A stretch of 64,000 nucleotides of DNA from NCBI GenBank assembly GCA_029781135.1, contig JAKOXH010000031.1, positions 48,697-112,696 on the forward strand. The letters are read 5' to 3'. The stretch's first letter is position 1, and the number at the start of each line of letters is the position of its first letter. Of this stretch, positions 35,291 through 43,795 are shown piece after piece. Both the position numbers and the translations under genes were made by a program. Origin of the DNA: Planctomycetota bacterium (GTDB lineage: Bacteria > Planctomycetota > Planctomycetia > Pirellulales > Lacipirellulaceae). The notes under the pieces were generated by a model. It had not been told where the DNA came from. It ran no database searches and was given only the letters and a program-made list of their open reading frames with translations.

Positions 35291-36022
35291 ATGCCAGCTA
35301 TGGAAATTCATGTATTAGCAGTCGATTACGATGGCACGCTGGCCACCGATGGTTTCGTAGATGCCAGCACGATCGCCGCGCTCGAACGATTTCGCCAATC
35401 GGGCCGACATATTCTCCTCGTTACGGGGCGGATCATTTCGCAACTGACCAAAGTGTTTTCGCACCTCGACCTGTGTAACCTGGTCGTCGCCGACAACGGC
35501 GCCGTCCTTTACGAGCCAACAACGGGCGAATCGCAACGATTGGCCGAGCGGCCGCCCGCCGAGTTCATTGCCGAACTGGCCCGCCGCGGCGTGCCACAAC
35601 TCGAAATCGGCGACGTGATCGTTGCCACCTGGGAGCCCCACCAAGAAACGGTCCTCAAAACCATCCACGATATGAAATTGGACCTGCAGATCATCTTCAA
35701 CAAAGGGGCCGTGATGATCCTGCCAACCAGCGTGAACAAAGCGACCGGTTTGCAGGCCGCCCTCAATCGCCTCGGCTTATCGCACCTCAACACCGTCGGC
35801 ATCGGCGATGCCGAAAATGATCAGGCATTCCTCAGGCACTGCGCGCTTTCCGCGGCGGTCGACAACGCCATCGAGATCGTCAAGCAACAAGTCGATTTCG
35901 TCACGCCCGGCGCCCGGGGCGCCGGCGTCGTGGAACTGATCGATCGCATCCTGACGAGCCATCTTCCACCAAAACGTGACGAGGGCGACAAACTTCCCAG
36001 CCCCGCGTCCGTCAGCAGCTGA
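35291..36022 (+). CDS. HAD-family phosphatase (Cof/SPP-like)
   Basis: A 243-residue haloacid-dehalogenase-type hydrolase with motif I VDYDGTLA (catalytic Asp, residues about 11-18), motif II LLVTGR, motif III Lys in NKATGL, and motif IV GIGDAENDQAF. A C2-type cap lies in the middle. This arrangement suits sugar-phosphate or nucleotide phosphatases of the Cof/sucrose-phosphatase group. ATG 35291 or ATG 35300 could be the start; neither has a strong Shine-Dalgarno. It lies between a divergent barrel-like protein gene and a repeat, with no partner that would reveal its substrate. Confidence 0.85.
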   Translation: MPAMEIHVLAVDYDGTLATDGFVDASTIAALERFRQSGRHILLVTGRIISQLTKVFSHLDLCNLVVADNGAVLYEPTTGESQRLAERPPAEFIAELARRGVPQLEIGDVIVATWEPHQETVLKTIHDMKLDLQIIFNKGAVMILPTSVNKATGLQAALNRLGLSHLNTVGIGDAENDQAFLRHCALSAAVDNAIEIVKQQVDFVTPGARGAGVVELIDRILTSHLPPKRDEGDKLPSPASVSS

Positions 36023-36063
36023 ACGCGCGGTGGACGGCGTGCGGCACGAGACCTGAGCACCTT

Positions 36064-36100
36064 CCTCCCTCTCCCTCCGGGAGAGGGCCGGGGTGAGGGT
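36064..36100. repeat. CCCTCTCCCT...GGGAGAGGG repeat, copy 4
   Basis: CCTCCCTCTCCC / GGGAGAGGGCCGGGGTGAGGG hairpin between the convergent HAD phosphatase and epimerase genes. Confidence 0.75.
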
Positions 36101-36118
36101 GACCCGGCAAAAGACTTG

Positions 36119-37018
36119 TTAGCCTTTCGTAGCTGCCGGCCAGTGCTTGGCAAACTTACCACGCAAAAAACGAATGCTCTCCCGCAGGTCTTCAATCCCG
36201 TTCTCACCGTCTTCAATACTCACCCAGCCGTTGAAGCCGACGCCAGCCAGCTCGTTAAAAATAGCGTCATAGTCATTCATCCCCCGGCCGATGACGCCGT
36301 GCTTCAGCCGGCGTGCGTAGCCAACAACATCTTCTTCCTGGCGCAGGTCCTCGATTGTCCCTTCCACCAGGTACCGATCGCTCGCGTGCATCGTCACGAC
36401 GCGGTGCTTCACCCGCCGCAACATTTCCAGCGGATCTTCGCCCGCCAAAATCGTGTTGCTTGGATCGTAGTTCACGCCAAAGTTCGGCGAGTGAATGCGA
36501 TCAACCAAGTCGCAAAACACGTCCATCTTCTGCGCGAACTCTGGATGCGTCCAATAATTGTCCTTGTAATGATTCTCCAAAATTAGCGTGATGCCGTTCC
36601 GTGCCGCATGGGGAATGCACGCCCCAATGCACTCGGCGGCAAACCGCAGCCCATCCTCTCGCGAAACCTCCGGTCGCCGCTGACCGCTCAGCACGCGGCA
36701 ATACCTGCCGCCTAGCCCGGCACACATATCGATCCAACTCTTTTGCAAATCGATCTGCGACTGTCTGAATTTGGGATCGGGATGCGTGAAATCGGGCGAC
36801 GCGCACAACATTGGCAGCTTGAGGCCGTGATCCGCCGCGATTCGCCGCGACTCATCCCACGCCCGCTTCTCACGCAGCTCAATAAACCCAGTGTAAAATT
36901 CCAGACCATCCAGTTCGAGCGATGCGCCGACTTCGATCCACTGCCGGATCGTCATCTTGCCGGTCACGCACAGGTCGTCGAGATACGCTTTCGGAAATGC
37001 AGAGAGCAGGGGCATCAA
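36119..37018 (-). CDS. Sugar phosphate isomerase/epimerase-like TIM barrel
   Basis: A 299-residue protein of the xylose-isomerase-like TIM-barrel superfamily. Alternating strands and helices carry metal-binding-type residues: ILENHYKD (Glu/His), FGVNYDPSNTILAGEDP (Asp), VVTMHASDR (His) and GWVSIEDGENG (Glu). Such enzymes isomerise or epimerise keto-sugars and inositol derivatives. The start codon overlaps the stop of the SDR gene by four bases (37015-37018), indicating translational coupling. With the SDR and the Zn alcohol dehydrogenase it forms a three-gene leftward operon likely for oxidation and epimerisation of a sugar or polyol. The exact substrate is unknown. Confidence 0.85.
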   Translation of the reverse strand: MMPLLSAFPKAYLDDLCVTGKMTIRQWIEVGASLELDGLEFYTGFIELREKRAWDESRRIAADHGLKLPMLCASPDFTHPDPKFRQSQIDLQKSWIDMCAGLGGRYCRVLSGQRRPEVSREDGLRFAAECIGACIPHAARNGITLILENHYKDNYWTHPEFAQKMDVFCDLVDRIHSPNFGVNYDPSNTILAGEDPLEMLRRVKHRVVTMHASDRYLVEGTIEDLRQEEDVVGYARRLKHGVIGRGMNDYDAIFNELAGVGFNGWVSIEDGENGIEDLRESIRFLRGKFAKHWPAATKG

Positions 37019-37791
37019 TCGCCTTTCTTATCCAATAGCCGGCCCACCACGGGGTACTGTTCCAATTCCATCACGCTGCCACTAAACGGCCGACTTTCAT
37101 CGCTGAGCCAAAAAACCGCCGCCGCTGCAATCTTATCGGGCGACAACATCTTCCCCGATGGCCGAAACACCCGCGGCAATGTTTCCGGCCAATTCTCCGG
37201 CAGGCCGTCCTCAATCTTCTGCTTGTACTCGTTCGGCGTGAGCACCCAGCCCACATTGAAATGGGTGACGCGAATGCCCTCGAAACACAAGGCATCAGCC
37301 AGATTGCGCGAGAGCGTCATGAGCGCCCCCTTCGAAATACTGTACGCCAACAGTTGGCCTTCACCCGTGTACGCATTCACCGAGCCAATGTTGAGCACGC
37401 AGCCTTGCGACTTCTTCAAATGAGGATAGGCCGCGCGAATCAACAGCAGCGGCGCCCGCACATTAATTGCCATCATGCGATCGAAAAACGCAGCATCGGT
37501 TTGTTCCAGGTTACTGCGTGCGACCGTAGCCGCGTTGTTCACGAGCCCATCCAGTCGCCCAAACGCCGCGATCGTGGCCTCAATGATCTTCGGCGGTGCT
37601 GCGGCATCGACTAAGTCTGCTTCGACGAATCGCGTGCGTTCCCCCAACTCGGCTACCAATGCCTTCCCGCGTTCCGCATCCCGCCCGTGAATCATCACGT
37701 AGCCGCCCTCGGCAACAACACGACGGGCGATCGATTCACCGATCCCCGTGGTGCTGCCAGTGACCAGAATGACTTTGTCTTTGAGTCGCAT
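37015..37791 (-). CDS. Short-chain dehydrogenase/reductase
   Basis: A 258-residue classical SDR starting at ATG 37791: MRLKDKVILVTGSTTGIGE with the TGxxxGxG cofactor motif, GRDAERG, a DLVD region, NNAATVAR, the Ser-containing NIGSVNAYTG and the YSISK catalytic Tyr/Lys. A C-terminal PFSGSVMELEQYPVVGR matches the oligomer-interface type region of sugar-acid SDRs. Longer versions of the frame translate a palindrome. Its stop overlaps the epimerase start. The operon order is dehydrogenase (37944) first, then this gene, then the epimerase. Confidence 0.88.
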   Translation of the reverse strand: MRLKDKVILVTGSTTGIGESIARRVVAEGGYVMIHGRDAERGKALVAELGERTRFVEADLVDAAAPPKIIEATIAAFGRLDGLVNNAATVARSNLEQTDAAFFDRMMAINVRAPLLLIRAAYPHLKKSQGCVLNIGSVNAYTGEGQLLAYSISKGALMTLSRNLADALCFEGIRVTHFNVGWVLTPNEYKQKIEDGLPENWPETLPRVFRPSGKMLSPDKIAAAAVFWLSDESRPFSGSVMELEQYPVVGRLLDKKGD

Positions 37792-37823
37792 AAATTCGTA
37801 GCAGAAGGCGTAAGACTTCCGCC

Positions 37824-37942
37824 AATTAAGTTGGATAATTTTGGGTGGCACGCCCTGAAAGGGCGTGGAAATCAGTGTGGTGACTAGTTGCCACGCCCTT
37901 CCCAAAGCGTCAGGGCGTGCCACCCACCCAACTCTTAACTAA
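37824..37942. repeat. Large palindrome with GGTGGCACGCCCTGA arms inside an operon
   Basis: Left arm AATTAAGTTGG...GGGTGGCACGCCCTGA and right arm TCAGGGCGTGCCACCC...CCAACTCTTAACTAATT, with an inner pair AAGGGCGTGG / CCACGCCCTT. It fills almost the entire gap between the alcohol dehydrogenase stop and the SDR start. Confidence 0.75.
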
Positions 37943-37943
37943 T

Positions 37944-38972
37944 TTAATTCTCCGGCTTTAGCACGGCCTTTACGATCTTGCCCGAGTGCATTGTCTCGAA
38001 CGCTTCCTTCCACTTCGCCAGCGGCCACACGCCGCCAGTGATTGGCTGCACATCGAGCGTGCCCGTCGCGATCAGCCGAATCACGCGCTCCCAAATCGGC
38101 CAATTGTGGCTAAAGCTGCCTTGCAACGTGACGTTCTTTTGCACCAGCCGGTCGAGCGTAAAGTTCATGGGTTGTGGTCCCCAACCGACCTTGCTAATCC
38201 ACCCACCCGGCCGCACCAAGTCGAGTGCGGCCGAGAGAGCGGCTGAAACACCTGTTGCATCAACCACACCATCGGCACCCAGACCATCGACCTCATTCGC
38301 CCAGGCCGTCGCGTCGCCGATGATCGCTTCACAGCCGTACCGTTTAGCGACTTCCAATCGTGGGCGGTCGTTCTCCAATCCCACAATTGCCACGTCGGCA
38401 CCGCACAACCTGGCCATCGCCGCGCACAGCACGCCGATCGGCCCCGGGCCGAGCACGATCACGCGGTCGCCTGGCCGAATGTGCGCGTTGCCGACGACGG
38501 CGTTGAACGCCACGCAGCACGGCTCGGTGAGTGCCGCTTGTTCGAATGCCATTCCGGCCGGCATGCGATGGAGAATTCGCGCCGGTACCGGCACGTAACG
38601 CCGCATGGCACCGTCGATCACCGCACCATAGCCGCGGCGGTTCGGGTCGAGATTGTACCGGCCCTCGCGGGTGAGCGGGCTGTTCGGGTCGATGACGGCC
38701 GCCGTTTCGGAAACCACGCGATCGCCTTCGTTCCAACCGGCAACGCCGCTGCCGACCTGGCTGATGATGCCGCAGAACTCGTGGCCGAGGACCACCGGAT
38801 ACCGCATTGGCCAGCTCTGCTGGCCGGTCCACATGTGGAGGTCGCTGCCGCAGACGCCGATGGCCGCGACTTCCAGCAGCACCTCATCCTCGCGGATCGT
38901 GGCCTTAGGAATCTCGCGCAGTTCGACGCTGAACTTCTCCGGTCCGTAGTTGACGACGGCCAAATCTTGCAT
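37944..38972 (-). CDS. Zinc-type alcohol dehydrogenase lacking the structural-zinc cysteines
   Basis: A 342-residue medium-chain dehydrogenase/reductase. The catalytic-zinc residues appear in GVCGSDLHM and LGHEFCG, and the NAD(P) motif in VLGPGPIGVLCAAMA. In the usual structural-zinc loop, where relatives have four cysteines, the sequence reads VIDPNSPLTREGRYNLDPN, with no cysteine. The sorbitol/threonine-dehydrogenase-like shape (RRGYGAVIDGAMRRYV) and position first in the operon with an SDR and an epimerase suggest polyol or sugar oxidation. ATG 38972 is chosen because the frame to 39161 upstream has no family support. Confidence 0.88.
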   Translation of the reverse strand: MQDLAVVNYGPEKFSVELREIPKATIREDEVLLEVAAIGVCGSDLHMWTGQQSWPMRYPVVLGHEFCGIISQVGSGVAGWNEGDRVVSETAAVIDPNSPLTREGRYNLDPNRRGYGAVIDGAMRRYVPVPARILHRMPAGMAFEQAALTEPCCVAFNAVVGNAHIRPGDRVIVLGPGPIGVLCAAMARLCGADVAIVGLENDRPRLEVAKRYGCEAIIGDATAWANEVDGLGADGVVDATGVSAALSAALDLVRPGGWISKVGWGPQPMNFTLDRLVQKNVTLQGSFSHNWPIWERVIRLIATGTLDVQPITGGVWPLAKWKEAFETMHSGKIVKAVLKPEN

Positions 38973-39123
38973 CCGACGACTCCTAACACTTTGCGGGGAA
39001 AAGCGAGCGAATTCACTTTGCCGCATCGTAGCAGAATGCGCGTCGGCGCGCAAGAATCTCCCCGCCGATCCGCGAATCGGCAGGGCGATTTCATGGGGCC
39101 AGTCAGTTTTTGAAGTTAGAGAA

Positions 39124-39213
39124 CTGTGGGGGGAGGCTCCGACCCCGATGGGACGTCGCACTTCCCGCCGTTCTCGAAGTTCGCGCGAAATCGGCGTCAG
39201 AGACGCCTCCCAC
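39124..39213. repeat. Dispersed palindrome, CTGTGGGAGGC family, copy 3
   Basis: CTGTGGGGGGAGGCTCCGACC and GGCGTCAGAGACGCCTCCCA bracket a centre that shares CCGTTCTCGAAGTTCGCGCG with copy 4 at 53117-53206. Confidence 0.8.
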
Positions 39214-39217
39214 GCGG

Positions 39218-40051
39218 TTACTTTTCCTCAACCGGCGGAACGGGCGGCACTGGTGGTTTCGGAGCGGCCGGTGGTTCGGGCGTTTCGGTCACTTCGATGC
39301 GGTTGCCATCTCTGCTTTGGATCGTCAGCTTCGGCTTGCCGCCGCCCATGCCGCCCATGTGTTTCATCTTAATTTTTTGGGCGATTTGTTCGGCGAGGCC
39401 GTTATCAAGGCCGATCTTCGTGGCGGTGGACGTCAACTTCTTGGCGTTCTCCGGCGAGACATCGCACACGACGTTCGCGAGCACCACGTTTTCATGATTG
39501 TTGACGATCACGAACAGGCCCTTGATCGCGCCATCGGCCCGAATGGCTGCGACGCGGACGACGCTGTCGTGGTCGTGGACGCGGACAAGTGTTTCCCACT
39601 TGCTGGCTTCGAGTTGCCCGCTCACGGCCTTGAACAATTCCTGCGGATTGCCGCCGGATTTGCCAAAGTGATCGTAGACGCGGACGCGGACTTCGTGCAC
39701 GACGTTGCCGGCGAGTTGCACGATCTGCCGAGCCGCTTGCAGTTGTTCGGCGGCCATTTTTGTGGAGCTGGCACTATCGCCGCTGTCGGCCGATTTGAGC
39801 AGCGTTTCGGCCACGCCCGAGATCGCGGCATCGCCGATGCCGAAGAGGTCGTGGAACATATCTTGGCTGAGGTCGACCTCGACGGTGGCTTCGGGCAGAT
39901 TAAGCGACTTGAAGTCAATGCGGCCAGTGGTGCCGCTGTCGTCGGCGGCCCAGGACTGCGCATGGGCACAAATGGCCAGGGTGAACGTGACGGCCGCCAA
40001 GGCCAGGTTGCCAGAGAGCTGACGGAACACAAGTAAGGGGATGCGTGACAT
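39218..40051 (-). CDS. Exported DUF4252-like protein
   Basis: A 277-residue secreted protein. ATG 40051 follows AGGAGG by about 5 bases; residues 1-35 form a signal peptide (core LALAAVTFTLAICAHA). The middle (VRVRVYDHFGKSGG, SKWETLVRVHDHDSVV, GLFVIVNNHENVVLANVVCDV) matches the layout of DUF4252 domains, small secreted domains of unknown role found in many Gram-negative groups. A Gly/Met patch (KMKHMGGMGGGKPK) and a Pro-rich tail (PPAAPKPPVPPVPP) follow. No partner gene is apparent; a repeat lies just beyond its stop. Confidence 0.75.
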   Translation of the reverse strand: MSRIPLLVFRQLSGNLALAAVTFTLAICAHAQSWAADDSGTTGRIDFKSLNLPEATVEVDLSQDMFHDLFGIGDAAISGVAETLLKSADSGDSASSTKMAAEQLQAARQIVQLAGNVVHEVRVRVYDHFGKSGGNPQELFKAVSGQLEASKWETLVRVHDHDSVVRVAAIRADGAIKGLFVIVNNHENVVLANVVCDVSPENAKKLTSTATKIGLDNGLAEQIAQKIKMKHMGGMGGGKPKLTIQSRDGNRIEVTETPEPPAAPKPPVPPVPPVEEK

Positions 40052-40523
40052 GGTGTCCTCCTGAAACGGGATAAGCTCGAGGCGCTGCGAACGCCGACCG
40101 AAGGGGTATTCGCAAGTGGCGGGGCGATCTTGGGTGGCAAGCCGAGTTTTTTGATCGGGATATAGGTGATTGGCACGTGCGGGGGGCTTAGCGGCGGCGG
40201 CCACCCCGTCCACCCGCCAAGGCCGTCGCCCGTTGACGCGAGGAGCGAGGTACGTGGATTGAGAGATTCTCACCCGAAGGGATGGCCACCGGTACCACGG
40301 GCTTTGCCCATGCTTCTGCTGTCTGGCCTTGTACTCGAACCTCACCGGCAGTCGTCCACCCCCAATCCCGCGCCACTCGGGAAATAAATCACGCCGGCCT
40401 AGAAGGCTAGATGATTTCGGTATGTAGTTTGCGACAACATCGGAGAGGGGGCACGTCACGTTGTCCGCGGCGTCCACGCGTCTCGTCGCTGTTCGGGAGC
40501 CGCGAATTAAGGGAGATATCACC
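40052..40523. other. Intergenic region with one repeat segment
   Basis: About 470 bases between divergent genes. It contains the GGGGGCTTAGCGGCGGC...CCGTCCACCCGCC segment (40182-40224) shared with 7545-7586. I see no gene in the rest; promoters for both flanking genes should be here. Confidence 0.45.
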
Positions 40524-40967
40524 ATGGCCACAGCGTCACATCCTAGCTCGGCAGTTCGAAGTGGAATGCGGGTTTCTAGCTTCCAGTTGCCCGTGTATCA
40601 GGCAAGAGTGATTCTTTACGTCGGCTTCGTGGTGTTGCCGATTGTAGCCGGTCTGGATAAGTTTTTTCACTATCTGGTTAACTGGGATGCGTACCTCGCG
40701 CCGATATTTGCCAACACGCTCGGAGTTACGGCCCACACATTTATGTACGGCGTAGGCGTGATTGAGATTGTCGCCGGTCTGGTCGTAATGGTGTGGCCTC
40801 AGGTCGGCGCCTATATCGTGGCCATCTGGCTGTGGGGCATCATCGTCAACTTGCTCGCCATACCTGGTTACTATGACATCGCGCTCCGCGATTTCGGGCT
40901 GTCGCTCGGGGCCCTTGCGCTGGGACGACTGAGTGCGGGAGATTACTTGGTCCGCACAGGCGATTGA
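40524..40967 (+). CDS. Small four-helix membrane protein
   Basis: A 147-residue protein with four hydrophobic helices (residues about 28-46, 66-88, 92-110, 118-136). ATG 40524 follows GGGAG by about 8 bases. The first ~25 residues are soluble and Ser-rich. Size and the GVGVIEIVAGLVVMVWP helix resemble the DoxX-like/quinol-oxidase-subunit-like small membrane protein group, but a key residue match is lacking. It is convergent with the acidic hypothetical gene at 41024. Function is unknown. Confidence 0.7.
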   Translation: MATASHPSSAVRSGMRVSSFQLPVYQARVILYVGFVVLPIVAGLDKFFHYLVNWDAYLAPIFANTLGVTAHTFMYGVGVIEIVAGLVVMVWPQVGAYIVAIWLWGIIVNLLAIPGYYDIALRDFGLSLGALALGRLSAGDYLVRTGD

Positions 40968-41023
40968 TGGTTCTGGCAGTTGAGTTTGGGCACCTTGCTC
41001 GACGTGCAGGGACCTGCCGGACA

Positions 41024-41626
41024 TTAGGGCTCATCGTCGTCGGTTGATTTCGGCAGCGAGCGGTCGCGGTCGTAGGGCGGGTCGACGTGGGGTGGGATGC
41101 GGTCTTCCGGAAAATCCTCGTGCCACTGCGTACGCCACTCATCATCGGCGTAATACTTGAGGTACAGCTCGTTGTCCTCATCGCTGCCGCCGGAAAGAAA
41201 ATCGATGTGGCAATTCCAGCCGGAGTCGGGCGGAAAATCGGCGGTGATTTCGTGCAGCGTATCGTCGACGAGGTGCTCGTAAAGCTCGCGATCGCTCCAG
41301 TGGTCGGTTGGTGACATGAACACGTTGCGACGTGCCAAAGCGTGAATGACTTCCCACAACTTGGCGGTGAGCGCGGCATCGTCGAGTTCGTCGGGCTGCG
41401 GCAGGTCGATGCCGTCCTCCTGCAGTTGGCGATAGTGCGTCGTCTGGCCGGCCGTTTCGTAGGCGAGGACGTTGCTCCAAAATTGCTCGGCAATCTCGGG
41501 AGGCGTATCGGGATTCTCCCACACGGTCATTTCCTCGCCGGTGACCTCGCGGACCGTTTCACGCAGCTCGTTGATGCGGATTTCCTGGTCGATCGCGTCG
41601 AAATCGGGAGAGTCATCAGTTGACAT
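41024..41626 (-). CDS. Acidic hypothetical protein
   Basis: A 200-residue soluble, strongly acidic protein. ATG 41626 follows AAAGG by about 9 bases. Sequence blocks DQEIRINELRETVREVTGEE, ALARRNVFMSPTDHWSDREL and CHIDFLSGGSDEDNELYLKY suggest a folded domain with many Trp and Tyr residues. A C-terminal DPPYDRDRSLPKSTDDDEP tail is disordered. No named family is recognised. The coiled-coil gene lies 45 bases upstream on the same strand, so the two are probably co-transcribed. Functional link unknown. Confidence 0.7.
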   Translation of the reverse strand: MSTDDSPDFDAIDQEIRINELRETVREVTGEEMTVWENPDTPPEIAEQFWSNVLAYETAGQTTHYRQLQEDGIDLPQPDELDDAALTAKLWEVIHALARRNVFMSPTDHWSDRELYEHLVDDTLHEITADFPPDSGWNCHIDFLSGGSDEDNELYLKYYADDEWRTQWHEDFPEDRIPPHVDPPYDRDRSLPKSTDDDEP

Positions 41627-41671
41627 GTGTTTAAACCTTTCCAAGGCGGAGCGACGAACAAATTGGCTGAC

Positions 41672-42754
41672 CTATCGCTTCCCGCTTTGTTCGATGTAGT
41701 TTTGCACGGGCGCTTTGGCCGCCTCGACGGCGGCGGCGATGCGTTCCGGCTCGCGTTCGATATGTTGATGCGTGCGACGGATTTCGGCATCCAGTTTGTC
41801 GAGCTGGACGCGGAGCCGCTCGGCCTCGGTTCGCGCGGCCTGTTCGCGATAGAATAGGTCGGTCACGTCGATGGCATCAGCCCGCGTGATATTGAACTCG
41901 CGGCGAAACTCGTCGCGCGCTTCGGCGCGAATCTTCTGAACTTCGCCGTCGGAACGAGCTTGCTCGGCGGTAAGCCGTTGATTCAATTGGTCCCATTCGT
42001 CCTTTTCCACGGCGATCATGTCGATCGCGGCCAGAATTCCTTCCGCCGCTTTCCGGTTCCGTTGCAACACGTCCTTTTGATGCCGCGCTTCGAGCTGGGC
42101 CAACTCGAGATCAAGCTTTCGCTCAGCATCACGAATCCGCTTCGTCTTTTCGAATTCGGCGGCGGCGACTTGCTCCTCCACGTCGGCGTGTTCGCGGCGG
42201 GTTTCTTTCTTGCGCCGCTCGATTTCCTCGCGCAGGTGGCCGATTTCCAAGGCCTCGCCGCGGAGATCGGTGAGCGTGCTGATTTCCTCGCGGAGCGCGT
42301 CTCGCGTTTGCTCCAGCTCACGCAACTGGCGCGAAAGTTCCTCTTCCTTCGCCGCGAACGACGACGCCAATTGCTCCAGTTTGAGAGTGTGGGTTCGCGT
42401 GGCGCGTTCGAGCTGCGTGCTGAGCGATTCCGTGGCCTCGGCGACGCGTTCGATAACCCGCGCGTGGGATTGGCGGATTTCGTTCGCCATTTTCTCGGCC
42501 TCGGCGGCCCGCGTTTTCTCCTGCTCGATTTGCAGTTCCAATTCCTTGATGCGTTTCTCGTGGGCCTCGCGCTCGCGCCGATCGGCGATTTCCGCCTCGC
42601 GGAGCCGCACGTTGAAGTCCAACTCTTTCAACTGCACTTCGCCCGGGGAAATCGGTCCTTTGTCCTTCGCTTCCAGCAATGCGAGGAATTCGACCGCCAG
42701 GTCCTTGGCCTCTTGGGCCTTGAGCGCTTGAATCTCGGCTTCGGTCCACTTCAT
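41672..42754 (-). CDS. Long coiled-coil protein
   Basis: A 360-residue protein consisting mostly of charged heptad repeats (for example ERRKKETRREHADVEEQVAA and EQARSDGEVQKIRAEARDEF). The N-terminal 60 residues are less regular and may form a small head. There is no membrane segment or signal peptide. ATG 42754 follows GGGAG by about 8 bases. Length and pattern resemble SMC-arm-like or structural coiled coils, but there is no ATPase head. It is the upstream member of a probable two-gene unit with the acidic protein. Role unknown. Confidence 0.7.
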   Translation of the reverse strand: MKWTEAEIQALKAQEAKDLAVEFLALLEAKDKGPISPGEVQLKELDFNVRLREAEIADRREREAHEKRIKELELQIEQEKTRAAEAEKMANEIRQSHARVIERVAEATESLSTQLERATRTHTLKLEQLASSFAAKEEELSRQLRELEQTRDALREEISTLTDLRGEALEIGHLREEIERRKKETRREHADVEEQVAAAEFEKTKRIRDAERKLDLELAQLEARHQKDVLQRNRKAAEGILAAIDMIAVEKDEWDQLNQRLTAEQARSDGEVQKIRAEARDEFRREFNITRADAIDVTDLFYREQAARTEAERLRVQLDKLDAEIRRTHQHIEREPERIAAAVEAAKAPVQNYIEQSGKR

Positions 42755-42904
42755 CGCGGCAGCTCCCGGTTGTAGATCGACAAGGGCAGGGCGGCGGTGT
42801 CGAACCGCCTCCGCCGACCGGATTGTAGCAGACGCCGCGGCCAGCTTGTAAGCGCCCGGCTCGGCGTACGGCATGGTGGCAGGTTATTGGCAACTGGCGG
42901 AGCC

Positions 42905-42932
42905 ATCCGCGTCTCGGAGAGACGCGGCCACG
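42905..42932. repeat. Half copy of the GTGGCCGCGTCTC palindrome
   Basis: CCGCGTCTCGGAGAGACGCGG, the same motif as in 12231-12284, placed between the coiled-coil gene and the terminator copy at 42941. Confidence 0.6.
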
Positions 42933-42937
42933 AGAAC

Positions 42938-42996
42938 GCAAAAACCCCGCTCGACTCGGTTGAGTCAGCGGGATTTGGCCGCAAAGCCGCGGAGAC
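42938..42996 (-). terminator. Intrinsic terminator of the TA genes, duplicate of the rRNA terminator segment
   Basis: On the minus strand CCGCGG-type sequence, then arms CCCGCTGACT and AGTCGAGCGGGG followed by TTTTTG (42975 to 42941). The whole ~55-base segment is a diverged copy of 44462-44520, the end of the rRNA unit. It is correctly placed to stop leftward transcription after the vapC-like gene. Confidence 0.75.
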
Positions 42997-43010
42997 AGAC
43001 CTAGCAATTC

Positions 43011-43448
43011 CTATTCTTCATCGAGCGGGAAGTGTGTTCGGACGCCTTGGAAGCGGAGAAAATCTCGATCGGCGGTGTGGATGGTGCCACCGTACTCGGC
43101 GGCAATCGCGGCGATTTGGGCGTCGGTGGTTAGATTCCCGCCGACGGCTCCCGCTTGTTCCAGCAATTGGATCACCCGCTGGAAATGATTGGGGCCTTCG
43201 ACCACCAGCCGCGTTACGCTTGAATCCATCCAGTGGTTGATTTCCGTCGCCGCCCGTTCCAGGGTAAAAGGAACTCGGAAGGCGCCGGTCGCTGTGCCGA
43301 CCCGCAAGAACGAGAATAGCACCGGGTAGCACAAGCCGACCATTTCCGTGCCGGTCAAACAGCCTTCCCACCAATTTTTGGCCGCCTCATGGTCGGAAGA
43401 AGTCGTGTTGTAGGCATACAACAAGAGGCTGGTATCGGGAATGATCAA
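43011..43448 (-). CDS. vapC: PIN-domain toxin (VapC-like)
   Basis: A 145-residue PIN-domain ribonuclease. Acidic residues expected at the active site are visible: LIIPDTSLLLYAYN (first Asp), SSDHEAAKNWWEG (Glu), NLTTDAQIAAIA (Asp) and HTADRDFLRF (Asp). VapC toxins cleave tRNA or rRNA and are neutralised by a cognate antitoxin. The TTG start at 43448 overlaps the antitoxin stop in a TTGA junction, and AAAGGA stands about 9 bases upstream, the usual coupled arrangement. The longer frame to 43517 is not supported. Toxicity is inferred from family and context. Confidence 0.82.
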   Translation of the reverse strand: MIIPDTSLLLYAYNTTSSDHEAAKNWWEGCLTGTEMVGLCYPVLFSFLRVGTATGAFRVPFTLERAATEINHWMDSSVTRLVVEGPNHFQRVIQLLEQAGAVGGNLTTDAQIAAIAAEYGGTIHTADRDFLRFQGVRTHFPLDEE

Positions 43449-43738
43449 TCGGCTGGTTTCCTTTGTTTCCGGCGATCTCGTTCCGCAGTAATTTGCAGAA
43501 ACCGCTCGACGTCCCACGCATGTTCGAGGTCATGGACGCTGGCGATGTCGACGCCCGCCTTGCACCCCATGTCCCAGCCCCTGGCCACAAACGGTTCGGC
43601 GGTCGGCGAGGGAACTTCGCCGGCGAGCCCCTTGCGAATGGCTCGGTTCAAGATTCCCTTGAAGCTCTCGCCCGAACGCTCCATGGCCGTGCGAAGAAGG
43701 TGCTCAACATCGGGATCAATCGTTACGGTCGTTCGCAT
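43445..43738 (-). CDS. vapB: Ribbon-helix-helix antitoxin partner of the PIN toxin
   Basis: A 97-residue protein whose first 40 residues form a ribbon-helix-helix DNA-binding domain (RTTVTIDPDVEHLLRTAMER, then SFKGILNRAIRKGLA). The remainder (VARGWDMGCKAGVDIASVHD, then basic RDRRKQRKPAD) would wrap the toxin. It precedes and overlaps the PIN-domain gene by four bases. RHH antitoxins repress their own operon, so an operator should lie near 43740-43790, where the 57-base gap to higA leaves room, but I see no clear palindrome. Together with the PIN gene it forms a type II toxin-antitoxin pair. Confidence 0.78.
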   Translation of the reverse strand: MRTTVTIDPDVEHLLRTAMERSGESFKGILNRAIRKGLAGEVPSPTAEPFVARGWDMGCKAGVDIASVHDLEHAWDVERFLQITAERDRRKQRKPAD

Positions 43739-43795
43739 ATTGCAATCATAGCATCAAGTAAGGCTGCTGCCAAGCTGTCAAAGAGCGGTGCTCTA

